From: DASCNA01 sp036011305
GTDB taxonomy: Bacteria > Verrucomicrobiota > Lentisphaeria > Victivallales > GWF2-38-69
Direction of reading: 5' to 3'
Length of the DNA: 25,541 nt
NCBI GenBank assembly: GCA_036011305.1
Contig: DASCNA010000150.1
Location: 1 to 25,541, forward strand
Made by a program: the position numbers and the translations under genes. Below are positions 8,114 to 15,982 of the stretch, in pieces (positions within the stretch are counted from its first letter, which is position 1; every line of letters starts with the position of its first letter). The notes under the pieces were generated by a model, which ran no database searches, was not told the DNA's origin, and saw nothing but the letters and a program-made list of their open reading frames with translations.

Positions 8114-8764
8114 ATGAATCCTAAAGAATTTATTGCCAGGAGAGCTGCAAAAGAACTTCTCGACGGAAATGTAGTAAATCTTGGCATTGGTCTGCCGACA
8201 ATGATTGCTGACTATGTTGATAAAAATCAGGATGTAACATTTCAATCCGAAAATGGAATTATGGGGCTTGGTAAAAAAGCAGAGCCAGGTGAAGAGGATT
8301 ATGAATTGACTAATGCCGGAGGCCAGCCTGTTACTATACGTCCAGGTGCAATGTTTTTTGATTCAGCTACCTCATTTGGAATTATACGTGGAGGGCATGT
8401 AGATGTTACAGTTCTGGGAGCATTGGAGGTAAGTCAGAATGGTGATATCGCCAATTGGAAAATTCCAGGAAAAATGGTCCCAGGCATGGGTGGAGCAATG
8501 GATTTGATCTCTGGAGCAAAAAGAGTTATTGTAGCTATGATTCATACTCAAAAAGGTGCACCTAAGATAAAAAGAGAATGTAATCTTCCTTTAACTGCGG
8601 CAGGAAAAGTTACTGATATTATTACAGAAATGGCTGTTTTTAAAATTACAGACAGGGGATTGGTAATGACAGAAATTGCACCGGATACTACGATTGAAGA
8701 TGTTAAAAATGCTACTGATGCAGATCTTATAGTATCTAAAAATTTAAGCGTCATTAAAATATAA
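8114..8764 (+). CDS. atoA: Acetoacetate/butyrate CoA-transferase, beta subunit
   Basis: This 216-residue subunit B of a family I CoA-transferase carries the catalytic glutamate E46 in V-T-F-Q-S-E-N-G-I-M-G, preceded by the glycine-rich V-V-N-L-G-I-G-L-P-T segment. The open frame extends upstream into atoD, but ATG 8114 gives the canonical N-terminus (M-N-P-K-E-F-I-A-R-R-A-A) and has a GGGAG ribosome site inside the end of atoD. It forms the heteromer with AtoD that activates acetoacetate to acetoacetyl-CoA. The next gene, kce, begins 41 bases downstream. Confidence 0.93.
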   Translation: MNPKEFIARRAAKELLDGNVVNLGIGLPTMIADYVDKNQDVTFQSENGIMGLGKKAEPGEEDYELTNAGGQPVTIRPGAMFFDSATSFGIIRGGHVDVTVLGALEVSQNGDIANWKIPGKMVPGMGGAMDLISGAKRVIVAMIHTQKGAPKIKRECNLPLTAAGKVTDIITEMAVFKITDRGLVMTEIAPDTTIEDVKNATDADLIVSKNLSVIKI

Positions 8765-8805
8765 TTTTTTATCCAGTTAAAAATAGAATAATGCAGGAAT
8801 ATACT

Positions 8806-9293
8806 ATGAAAAAGATGGTTATTACAGTTGCAGTTTGCGGAGCAGAAACTTCAAAGAAAGATAATTCAAACCTTCCTGTAACTCCTCAGGAAATAGCAGA
8901 AAGCGCATATGAATCCTATTTAAAAGGGGCTTCTATATGTCATCTTCATGTTAGAGATAAAGATGGTAATGCAACAATGGATATTAAGATATTCAAAGAG
9001 GCAATAAGATTAATTAGAGAAAAGTGTGATATCGTTATAGAAGTCACCACCGGCGGCGGTGTGGGGATGTCTCCTGAAGAAAGGCTTGAAGTTGTATCTT
9101 TAAAGCCTGAGATGGCTTCTCTGGACTGCGGAACTGTCAATTTCGGAGACGAATACATAATAAACACACTTCCGGTTATTCAGAAATTTGCTAAAGAAAT
9201 GAAAAAGAACAATGTAAAACCGACACTTGAATGTTTTGATTTATCACATGTTTATTCTGCAAATATGCTGGTAAAAAAAGGGTTGGTTGATCC
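8806..9293 (+). pseudogene. kce: kce, 5' part (3-keto-5-aminohexanoate cleavage enzyme), interrupted by an IS
   Basis: This encodes residues 1-162 of Kce, the Zn-dependent enzyme that condenses 3-keto-5-aminohexanoate with acetyl-CoA and cleaves it to L-3-aminobutyryl-CoA and acetoacetate. The N-terminal barrel half is intact: G-A-E at 12-14 with the catalytic-type E14, and zinc ligands H46 and H48 in C-H-L-H-V-R. ATG 8806 is preferred over ATG 8791 because CAGGAA precedes it at suitable spacing and the product then starts M-K-K-M-V-I-T-V-A-V. An IS4-family element begins at 9294. Its end contributes eight foreign codons before a stop at 9316-9318. Truncation removes the third zinc ligand and half the barrel, so this fragment should be inactive. 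Confidence 0.93.
9284..9293. repeat. Target-site duplication, left copy
   Basis: TGGTTGATCC abuts the left inverted repeat and is repeated exactly at 10859-10868 abutting the right one. Ten-base duplications are usual for IS4-family elements. Confidence 0.95.
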
Positions 9294-9310
9294 CATAGGT
9301 GTTAACCTAA
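9294..9310 (+). repeat. IS left terminal inverted repeat
   Basis: Seventeen bases CATAGGTGTTAACCTAA, exactly complementary to 10842-10858. The transposase stop codon (9302-9304) lies inside this repeat. Confidence 0.95.
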
Positions 9311-10713
9311 AGTCATAATCTCTTCATTATAAACATAAACTTTAACCTTTATTGGAAGCAAGTCTCCCAACATATTATCAATCATTTGCAAGGATGTATA
9401 TCTGCTTTTTTGGTGATTCTTTTCGCATGACATGATTATATGAGTAAGAGTTTGATTAATATAGTTGATAAAATTACTGATTCCATGTTTATACATTTCA
9501 TGCAGTTTTTGTTTATTTGAATCCATATATTTCCAAAATTTGTCTATACTCAATTCTCTTTTTTCAGCCTTCCACATAAGTAAATGAATATATTTATATA
9601 ACCTGTGTATTATAACAGTAAGAATCAATTTTGCATACAATTCACATCTGAATCTATTAGTGTTTGTTTTGACATTTGTTTTATGAATATTCAAAACACT
9701 TTTCCAGGCTTTAAATATCAATTCTATGTTCCACCTAATTCTATAACATGTTCTAATCATCTCTCCTGATATCAATGAATCATCTGCATTTGTTGCAAAT
9801 ACAGACCAGGAGCAGAAAGCAAGAGAGTGACTTTTAGGAGTTCTTCCTTTCTTTTGAGCTTTATATTTTAAGTCCATTCTTCTACGATTTGCTATTTCTT
9901 CTGGCATCTTCCATGCTATAACTCTTACAGGTAAATATTCGTTGTACTTTTGTATATATGCCTGTAATTCAACAGCATTCTTTTGTTGGCTATTTAACCA
10001 TTCAATAAAATTTAAACGTACAGGTTTATCATTTTTATCAAAAATCCATAATTCTACCTGGGTTCTATATCTACTCAAGAAAAATGCTTTCTTATCTCTG
10101 ATATCCTTTAGTATATCAAAAACCCAATACCCAAGATCAAATATAAAAAGCATACCTTTAGATGCTATGATTGGCAAAGCTCTTCCATATTTCTGATCTG
10201 CTATAGTACCTCTCGTAGCTTGTATAATTTTTGCTTCTCCTGTTTTATAATCATAACATAGTTGTATTTTACAATTGGCCTTGGATGCTGAACCGCCATA
10301 GCCAGCAAATAACCAACTCATGTGAGCTGGTATATCCCAACGACTACTATCAATAATCATTACTTCGGTAAATTTATTAAACACTGAAATATCTGGAGCC
10401 ATATTCTCCGTTAAGCGTTTGCTCATTATCAGGAATAAACATTTTTTAAAAAATAAAACTGATCGTTCGTTAAATTTTTTATGCAAAGCAGTTCTGCTAA
10501 CAAGACAGTTTAAAAAAGTAGTTAATAACCCTAAACCGATTGGCAATGAGGAAGCTGTCCTAAAAACTAAGGTCAATAATAAATCATAACAGTCTATTTT
10601 GCCTCCGTTGCGTTGTAAAAATTTTGTCGTTTTAGCAATAGTTAACACCTCTTCTCTAGTAATTAATTCATTAAAAAGATTGGCAGGAAGCTGGTGTTTT
10701 TTTTAACATTCAT
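9302..10713 (-). CDS. IS4-family DDE transposase with a -1 frame change near its start
   Basis: The long frame (448 residues from GTG 10648) has DDE aspartates in IIDSSRWDIPAH and F-I-F-D-L-G-Y-W. It also has the IS4 signature Y-x2-R-x3-E-x6-K, seen in YRIRWNIELIFKAWK. The coding frame stays open upstream of the GTG as H-Q-L-P-A-N-L-F-N-E-L-I-T-R-E-E and ends at a stop over an A8 run. A well-placed ATG at 10713 (AAGGA upstream) opens a short frame that enters the same A8 run one frame off. A one-base shift there gives about 470 residues. In the short frame the run reads A AAA AAC, the canonical -1 slippery heptamer, so either ribosomal or transcriptional slippage or a simple indel explains it. 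If only the GTG start is used, about 22 N-terminal residues are lost. Confidence 0.88.
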
Positions 10714-10841
10714 TAAATCATTCCTTTATTATTTTTTTGTTATGACAATTAATAAATCAGGGATTTAAAAGAAAGCAAACTACAAATTCTTAGCAAAAAT
10801 TATCATTATAGTATATAGCTTATTATTAACCTGTTACCTTC

Positions 10842-10858
10842 TTAGGTTAACACCTATG
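10842..10858 (-). repeat. IS right terminal inverted repeat
   Basis: Exact reverse complement of the left end at 9294-9310. A further C at 10841 precedes it, where the two ends stop matching exactly. Confidence 0.95.
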
Positions 10859-10868
10859 TGGTTGATCC
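10859..10868. repeat. Target-site duplication, right copy
   Basis: TGGTTGATCC, identical to 9284-9293, directly follows the right inverted repeat. The interrupted kce sequence then continues. Confidence 0.95.
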
Positions 10869-11202
10869 CCCCTATCATTATAGTTTCGTATTAAATGTTC
10901 CAGGTGCAGCAAAATACGATATTGAAACGTTGGATTTTCTTGTCAGAAGAATACCTGAAAACTGTTATTGGACTGTGATTGGAATTGGAGGAAAAGCCGC
11001 TTTGGAAGCTCATTATGGAGCTTTGGCGCTAAACGGTTTCATGCGGGTTGGATTGGAGGATAATATCTATTTTGACAAAGGTGTGCTGGCTGAAAGTAAT
11101 GCTCAATTAGTAGAAAGAGCTGCGAATATTGCTATAGATGCAGGATATTCGATTGCTAGACCAAATGATGTAAGAAAAATGTTGGAACTGAAAAATTCAT
11201 AA
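10859..11202 (+). pseudogene. kce: kce, 3' part, separated by the IS
   Basis: Together with the 5' part this encodes a 273-residue Kce, the family's normal length. Joining base 9293 to 10869 gives L-V-D-P-P-Y-H-Y-S-F with no frame change. This half carries the F-V-L-N-V-P-G-A segment, the G-I-G-G-K substrate-loop region and R-V-G-L-E-D, whose glutamate (E226 in the rebuilt protein) corresponds to the third zinc ligand known in Kce. The apparent GTG at 10858 uses the last IS base and has no ribosome site, so it is not a gene start. No frame decay is visible, consistent with a recent disruption. Confidence 0.92.
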
Positions 11203-11262
11203 TTGGAACTTTCGAGACAGTTGATAATAGTTTATAAATCGGAATTAAACTGGGAGATAAAA

Positions 11263-12300
11263 ATGAAAAAAGGCAACCCGTATGGTACACACAGAGTAAT
11301 CGATCCGGTCGGAGTTTTACCGCAGCCTGCACAGAAAATTTCTAATGACATGGAAATATTTGATAATGAAATTCGTGTTAATGTTGAATTTTTAAATGTT
11401 GATTCGGCAAGTTTTACTCAGATAAAAGAACAGGCTAGCGGAGATGTAGAAAAGATTAAAGATATAATTTTGGACATTGTCGTCAGAAGGGGAAAACTTA
11501 AAAATCCAGTTACAGGTTCAGGCGGTATATTTATAGGTAACATTGATAAGATAGGGGACAAGATCAAAGACATAGTTAAAGTTAAAGAAGGAGATAAAAT
11601 TTCCAGTCTCGTTTCGTTATCTTTGACCCCTCTCAGAATTGATGAGATAATCGAAGTAAAAAAAGATATAGATCAAGTTGTAGTAAGAGGACAGGCCATT
11701 CTTTTTGAATCTGGCATCTATGTAAAACTGCCAGATGATATGGCACCTTCATTAGCTATGGCTGTACTGGATGTAGCTGGGGCTCCTGCTCAAACAGAAA
11801 GACTTGTTAAAAAAGTAGATACTGTTGCGATTGTAGGTGCTGCTGGGAAATCAGGAATTCTTTGTGCTTATGTTGCTAAAAAAATTGTTGGTGATAAAGG
11901 TAGAATAATTGGTATTGGACATTCAGATAATAATGTAAAATTACTTAATGAACTAGGATTATGTGACGAAGTTGTAAAGCTGGATGCAACAAATGCTGCA
12001 GCGTGTTATGAAAAAATAATTAAAATTACAGATGGCAGACTATGTGATGTAGTAATTAATAATGTAAATATTCAAAATACTGAAATGGGCTCAATTCTTA
12101 TGACTAGGGACAGAGGGAAAGTATATTTTTTCAGTATGGCTACTTCATTTACTAAAGCTGCACTCGGCGCTGAAGGCGTGGGAAAAGATATTGACATGAT
12201 CATTGGGAACGGATTTGCACATAATCATGCTGATACTGCTTTAAATATAATTCGTGAAAGTCAGTGCATTAGAAAGCTGTATGAAGAACTGTATATTTGA
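11263..12300 (+). CDS. kdd: L-erythro-3,5-diaminohexanoate dehydrogenase
   Basis: This 345-residue NAD-dependent oxidative deaminase converts 3,5-diaminohexanoate to 3-keto-5-aminohexanoate and ammonia, the step before Kce. The N-terminus M-K-K-G-N-P-Y-G-T-H-R-V-I-D-P-x-G-V-L-P-Q-P-A is characteristic of Kdd. A Rossmann dinucleotide site follows in the second half (V-A-I-V-G-A-A-G-K-S-G-I-L). Then come the I-G-I-G-H-S-D-N-N region and a conserved-looking G-N-G-F-A-H-N-H-A near the end. ATG 11263 is chosen because GGGAG sits seven bases before it; the frame's upstream TTG at 11203 has no such site. It is the first intact gene downstream of the IS, so its expression may be reduced by polarity. 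Confidence 0.92.
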   Translation: MKKGNPYGTHRVIDPVGVLPQPAQKISNDMEIFDNEIRVNVEFLNVDSASFTQIKEQASGDVEKIKDIILDIVVRRGKLKNPVTGSGGIFIGNIDKIGDKIKDIVKVKEGDKISSLVSLSLTPLRIDEIIEVKKDIDQVVVRGQAILFESGIYVKLPDDMAPSLAMAVLDVAGAPAQTERLVKKVDTVAIVGAAGKSGILCAYVAKKIVGDKGRIIGIGHSDNNVKLLNELGLCDEVVKLDATNAAACYEKIIKITDGRLCDVVINNVNIQNTEMGSILMTRDRGKVYFFSMATSFTKAALGAEGVGKDIDMIIGNGFAHNHADTALNIIRESQCIRKLYEELYI

Positions 12301-12330
12301 TTTTTAAATGTCCAAAATAATATAAATTCT

Positions 12331-12355
12331 TGAATAGTAGGAAAAATACTATTTA
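12331..12355 (+). other. Hairpin between kdd and kamA
   Basis: Nine-base arms TGAATAGTA and TACTATTTA (including one G-T pair) enclose a seven-base loop G-G-A-A-A-A-A. No T-tract follows, so it is not a classical terminator. It could be an mRNA processing or stabilising stem that sets differential expression within the operon. It may also be chance in AT-rich DNA. Confidence 0.35.
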
Positions 12356-12404
12356 ATGATTGATATTGTTAACAAGAAAGCTGAATAATGAGGGATGTTT
12401 AATA

Positions 12405-13712
12405 ATGGCTATGAAGTTTAAAAAAGTTGATTACAAATCAATACCTCTTTACAGAAATGTTAAGGAAGAAGATTGGAACAGTTGGAAATGGCAGCTTAAA
12501 AATGAAATAAGAGACATTAGTCATTTGGAGAAAGTTATTATGCTTTCTGATTATGAAAAAAAACATCTATCTGAATGTTTAAAAAAATTCAAAATGGCTA
12601 TTACTCCGTACTACGCATCTCTGATGCAAAATTGTTATGACCGCTGTCCGATCAGGCTTCAGGCTGTTCCGTCAATAAAAGAGCTTCATTCACATCCGTC
12701 AGACTTAAATGATCCTCTGCATGAGGACATTGATTCTCCTCTTCCTGGTGTAACTCATCGTTACCCAGACAGAGTACTGCTTCTCGTTACAAAAAAGTGC
12801 TCCATGTATTGTAGACATTGCACCAGAAGAAGATCTGTTGGCTGTGATGAAAGCGGTTTCAATAAAGGTAATTTTCTTAACGCAGTAGAGTATATTAAGA
12901 AGCATAGAGAAATTAGGGATGTAATTATCTCCGGTGGAGATCCGCTTGTGCTCTCTGACAGCACAATCGAATTTATTCTTAAAACTTTAAGCAAAGTTGA
13001 AACTGTAGAAATAATTAGAATAGGTACAAGAACTCCGGTTGTACTTCCTCAGCGGATTACTGATGAGCTGATAAATATAATTAAGAAATATCAACCAGTT
13101 TATATTAATACTCAGTTTAATACTCCTGATGAGATAACAGACTGCAGCAGAAACGCCTGCTGTAAACTGGCAGATGCAGGAATATCTCTTTCTAACCAGA
13201 CAGTTCTTTTAAAGGATGTTAATGACTGCTCACATATTATGAAGGAGCTTATGCATAAACTCCTTCAGATCAGAGTGAGACCTTATTATATATATCAATG
13301 CGATCTTACAAAAGGCATTTCCCATTTCAGGACTTCTGTCAGAACTGGAATTAAAATTATGGAAAATCTTCGTGGACATACTTCAGGAATGGCAGTACCT
13401 ACTTATGTAGTTGATGTACAGGGCGGTGGAGGCAAGGTACCTCTGATGCCTAATTATATTTTATCCTGGGGTGAACGTAAACTGATTGTAAGAAATTACG
13501 AGGGAGTTATAGCATCTTATACAATCCCTGATGATACTGATACAGACTGCGGGAGATGTAAACTCTGTAAAGAAAAATCAGATATTCAGAAACCGGTGGG
13601 AGGAATCGCGGCGCTCCTGGAGGGAACAATAAATGTCATACAGCCGGAAGGATTGCGACGAATAAAAAGAAATTTAAGTAATAACGACAATGCTGAATAC
13701 GTGAATACTTAA
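12405..13712 (+). CDS. kamA: L-lysine 2,3-aminomutase
   Basis: This 435-residue radical SAM, PLP-dependent enzyme converts L-lysine to L-beta-lysine, the first step of lysine fermentation. The [4Fe-4S]/SAM motif is C132-S-M-Y-C136-R-H-C139. The PLP lysine is K344 in V-Q-G-G-G-G-K-V-P-L. The C-terminal zinc cysteines appear in DCGRCKLC (C382, C385, C388). The S-G-G-D-P-L motif at about 176-181 and R-I-G-T-R-T-P-V-V-L-P-Q-R further support aminomutase rather than EpmB, which lacks the C-terminal cysteines. ATG 12405 follows GAGGGATG at good spacing, whereas the frame's upstream TTG does not. It lies about 100 bases after kdd with a hairpin between them. Confidence 0.95.
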   Translation: MAMKFKKVDYKSIPLYRNVKEEDWNSWKWQLKNEIRDISHLEKVIMLSDYEKKHLSECLKKFKMAITPYYASLMQNCYDRCPIRLQAVPSIKELHSHPSDLNDPLHEDIDSPLPGVTHRYPDRVLLLVTKKCSMYCRHCTRRRSVGCDESGFNKGNFLNAVEYIKKHREIRDVIISGGDPLVLSDSTIEFILKTLSKVETVEIIRIGTRTPVVLPQRITDELINIIKKYQPVYINTQFNTPDEITDCSRNACCKLADAGISLSNQTVLLKDVNDCSHIMKELMHKLLQIRVRPYYIYQCDLTKGISHFRTSVRTGIKIMENLRGHTSGMAVPTYVVDVQGGGGKVPLMPNYILSWGERKLIVRNYEGVIASYTIPDDTDTDCGRCKLCKEKSDIQKPVGGIAALLEGTINVIQPEGLRRIKRNLSNNDNAEYVNT

Positions 13713-13724
13713 ACCTGATTTAAT

Positions 13725-13841
13725 TTGGATTACGGAAAAGAATTTTTGGTATTAGGAACATCACAACTGGTAATGGATACCGTGCTGAAGGAAGTTATAA
13801 AATTAAAAATTAAGGATATTTATAATGTCAGAACATCATGA
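13725..13841 (+). other. Short protein-like frame in the kamA-amidohydrolase gap
   Basis: A 38-codon open stretch from TTG 13725 fills almost the whole gap and runs 17 bases into the next gene in another frame. Its translation (L-D-Y-G-K-E-F-L-V-L-G-T-S-Q-L-V-M-D-T-V, then a K-rich helix) looks protein-like and amphipathic. It has no ATG and no ribosome site. It may be the remnant of a lost gene, a detached N-terminal piece of the amidohydrolase, or chance. Confidence 0.3.
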
Positions 13842-15018
13842 AATTCCGTTATTAAATGATCATCATAATCATACATCTTTTTACATGGTATTGAGAAACT
13901 GTCTGGATGTGAGAAATATAGATGATATTGACATTGCAATTAAAAAGATAAAAGAGCTTAACGATGAAATAAATGTAGTATTAGGTTGGAGATTTGGAAA
14001 TACAGGAAGAGAAGAAATTGAAAAACTTAATCCTACGCTGATCTGTGACGGTTCACTGCATAATTATATACTGAACAGAAAAGCCAAAAAGATGCTGAAA
14101 GATAAGTTTCCTGAAATAGTATCTAATATTGAAAATCTGGATTGGATTGAACATAATCTCTGTACAATAACAAAGTTTATTCCTCAGATTAAAACAATTG
14201 AAGAAAAAGATGTTGTTGAGTTTTTTAAGTTTATGCTGAAAGAAAATCAGATTTACAGTATGGAAGACCTTCTGCTCCCCAATATAGATTTTGTTAAAAT
14301 GTATGAGAATACAGGCTTCTCCAAGAGAATTAAATACTGGGTAGATATTAAATCTTATGATAAACTTTCAGATGAATACAGAAGTAATGTTGAAGGATTT
14401 AAAATTTTTCTAGACGGAGCAATTGGACCTGAAACTGCAGCATTGAACGGCTACATCAATACCAAAAGTAACGGTGGGTTGAAACTCTATTCAGATGATA
14501 CCCTGACTAAAGATTTAAAATTTGCAGCAAAAGAAAGCAAGCCAGTAGCTGTTCATGCAATTGGAGAATTAGTTATAGAGCAGTTGGTTGATATAGTGGA
14601 AAGAGAAAATATAAAATTGCCATGTCTGAGGATTGAACATGCTCAATATATTTCTTTAGATGTTGCAAAAAGATGTAAAAGACTTGGAATAGTACTCTCC
14701 ATGCAGATTAATTTTTCAGGAGAATCTCTGCTGTTTAAACACATCTTAACAGAAGAGTACCTGAAAAGGAACAACCCGTTCAGAATGCTGATTGATGAAT
14801 GCAGTTTTGCTCCTGGAAAAGATCTGATATTCGGGTCAGACGGCATGCCGCACGGTGCACAGGCTGCACTGGAAAATGCCTTGTTTCCTGTTTATGAATC
14901 TCAGAAACTGACACTTGATGAATTCATAAAAGGATATTGTGTAGATTCGTATGATCATGGTAAAATATCTTTTGATATTGAAAACAAAAAAATTATAAAT
15001 CTGAAAACAATGATTTAA
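13825..15018 (+). CDS. YtcJ-like amidohydrolase, role in the lysine operon unknown
   Basis: This 397-residue metal-dependent hydrolase belongs to the amidohydrolase superfamily. Metal-site features are H14-x-H16 in N-D-H-H-N-H, K193 and the G-F-K-I-F-L-D-G-A-I-G signature typical of YtcJ-type members, H244 in A-V-H-A-I-G-E, H272 in R-I-E-H-A-Q, and D339 in F-G-S-D-G-M-P-H-G. The HxH motif normally follows 50-80 residues of an N-terminal beta-sandwich. Here it is reached after only 13 residues, and the C-terminus is also short, so this looks like a barrel with little sandwich. ATG 13825 has AAGGATA upstream. The gene sits between kamA and kamB, yet the known pathway has no hydrolytic step. It could cleave a lysine-derived amide or cyclic by-product such as a lactam. 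That is inference. Confidence 0.8.
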   Translation: MSEHHEIPLLNDHHNHTSFYMVLRNCLDVRNIDDIDIAIKKIKELNDEINVVLGWRFGNTGREEIEKLNPTLICDGSLHNYILNRKAKKMLKDKFPEIVSNIENLDWIEHNLCTITKFIPQIKTIEEKDVVEFFKFMLKENQIYSMEDLLLPNIDFVKMYENTGFSKRIKYWVDIKSYDKLSDEYRSNVEGFKIFLDGAIGPETAALNGYINTKSNGGLKLYSDDTLTKDLKFAAKESKPVAVHAIGELVIEQLVDIVERENIKLPCLRIEHAQYISLDVAKRCKRLGIVLSMQINFSGESLLFKHILTEEYLKRNNPFRMLIDECSFAPGKDLIFGSDGMPHGAQAALENALFPVYESQKLTLDEFIKGYCVDSYDHGKISFDIENKKIINLKTMI

Positions 15019-15103
15019 GTATAAATATATGATTGGATAACAAAAGGTTACGGTTATTCAAGTAGACATTGCTTGATAAGTATATCTGGAGTCTTGATAT
15101 AGT

Positions 15104-15982
15104 ATGTTTAATCAATATCTCGTAAGCAAATTAGTCAATAAAATTACATTCGTAACGGGAAATGGGAAAAATGTTGGTAAAACTACATTTCTAAATTACC
15201 TTCTGCCTCAATTGAGAGATAATGGGGACAGAATAGCTTATCTTACTGTAGGTATTGACGGCGAAAAAGAAGATTTGATATTCGGTACCCCAAAGCCTGG
15301 AATTATTGCTGAAGTGAATGATTATATTGTAACCTGTGACTCTGCGGCTACAGCTTCAGATGCCAATTTTGAAGTTGCAGAAGTATTCCCATTTTCAACA
15401 GAGCTTGGAAAACTTCTTCTGTTGAAAACACTAAGGGCAGGCTCCGTTGAGCTTATTGGGCCTGAAAACAATATGCAGCTTAATTATATTCTTAACTATC
15501 TCAAAGAAGTAACTAAGATTAATACCGTTTTAATAGACGGAGCTGTAAATAGAATTACGCAAATAGCCTCAGCTTCAGACTCAGAATTTATATATATAAT
15601 GAAAGTTTCAGCAAAAAATATAATGAAATCTGTAAATCAGATAAAGATGCTTTCTGTCATAAAAAATTTTCCTCTTCTATCCTGCAATAACTTGGATGAG
15701 AAAGATTATTATTTATGCGAAGGAGCTCTGACTAATATAAAAGCATCAAAAATACCGGAAAGAGTTAAACATATTTTAATAAACGATTTTACTAAAATCT
15801 TTTTAACATGGAATGAACTTTCAGATTTACTTAAAAACAGAAAAATTTACTATGAAGAGAAGTATCATTTATGCTGTATTTCAGTGAATCTTTATGATAC
15901 GGATAAAGAAGAATTTACTAAAATACTGTCGGATAACAATATAAAAGAGGAAATAGTGTTTAATCCTTATGAGTATATTTAA
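15104..15982 (+). CDS. kamB: KamB, probable lysine 5,6-aminomutase reactivase subunit (P-loop)
   Basis: This 292-residue cytoplasmic P-loop protein has a nucleotide site V-T-G-N-G-K-N-V-G-K-T-T at 17-28. The spacing G-x5-GKT resembles dethiobiotin-synthetase-type loops rather than the strict Walker A. A possible Walker B is V-L-I-D-G at about 147-151. kamB is known from the lysine clusters of Clostridium sticklandii and Fusobacterium nucleatum, next to kamC, and the pair is thought to reactivate or repair the B12-dependent lysine 5,6-aminomutase. Here it overlaps kamC by 14 bases and kamC is followed by kamDE, fitting that role. The start at ATG 15104 has only a weak GGAG at long spacing. The biochemical role is inferred from context and family. 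Confidence 0.88.
   Translation: MFNQYLVSKLVNKITFVTGNGKNVGKTTFLNYLLPQLRDNGDRIAYLTVGIDGEKEDLIFGTPKPGIIAEVNDYIVTCDSAATASDANFEVAEVFPFSTELGKLLLLKTLRAGSVELIGPENNMQLNYILNYLKEVTKINTVLIDGAVNRITQIASASDSEFIYIMKVSAKNIMKSVNQIKMLSVIKNFPLLSCNNLDEKDYYLCEGALTNIKASKIPERVKHILINDFTKIFLTWNELSDLLKNRKIYYEEKYHLCCISVNLYDTDKEEFTKILSDNNIKEEIVFNPYEYI

Larger units (their letters stand above)
9294..10858 (-). mobile_element. Complete IS4-family insertion sequence inside kce (1565 bp)
   Basis: The element is bounded by perfect 17-bp terminal inverted repeats, CATAGGTGTTAACCTAA at 9294-9310 and its complement at 10842-10858. It is flanked by the 10-bp duplication TGGTTGATCC. The outer bases resemble IS231/IS4-type ends, which also start CAT and reach a TTAA or CTAAG core. 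It carries one transposase gene on the minus strand, opposite to the operon. The identical repeats and duplications suggest recent insertion. Precise excision with one duplication copy restores an intact kce. A TATAAT on the minus strand (complement of 10805-10810) is a plausible transposase -10 box. Confidence 0.95.

Noticed and set aside
10858..11202. Independent gene starting at GTG 10858
   Set aside because: The start uses the last base of the IS, there is no ribosome site, and the product is simply the C-terminal half of Kce.
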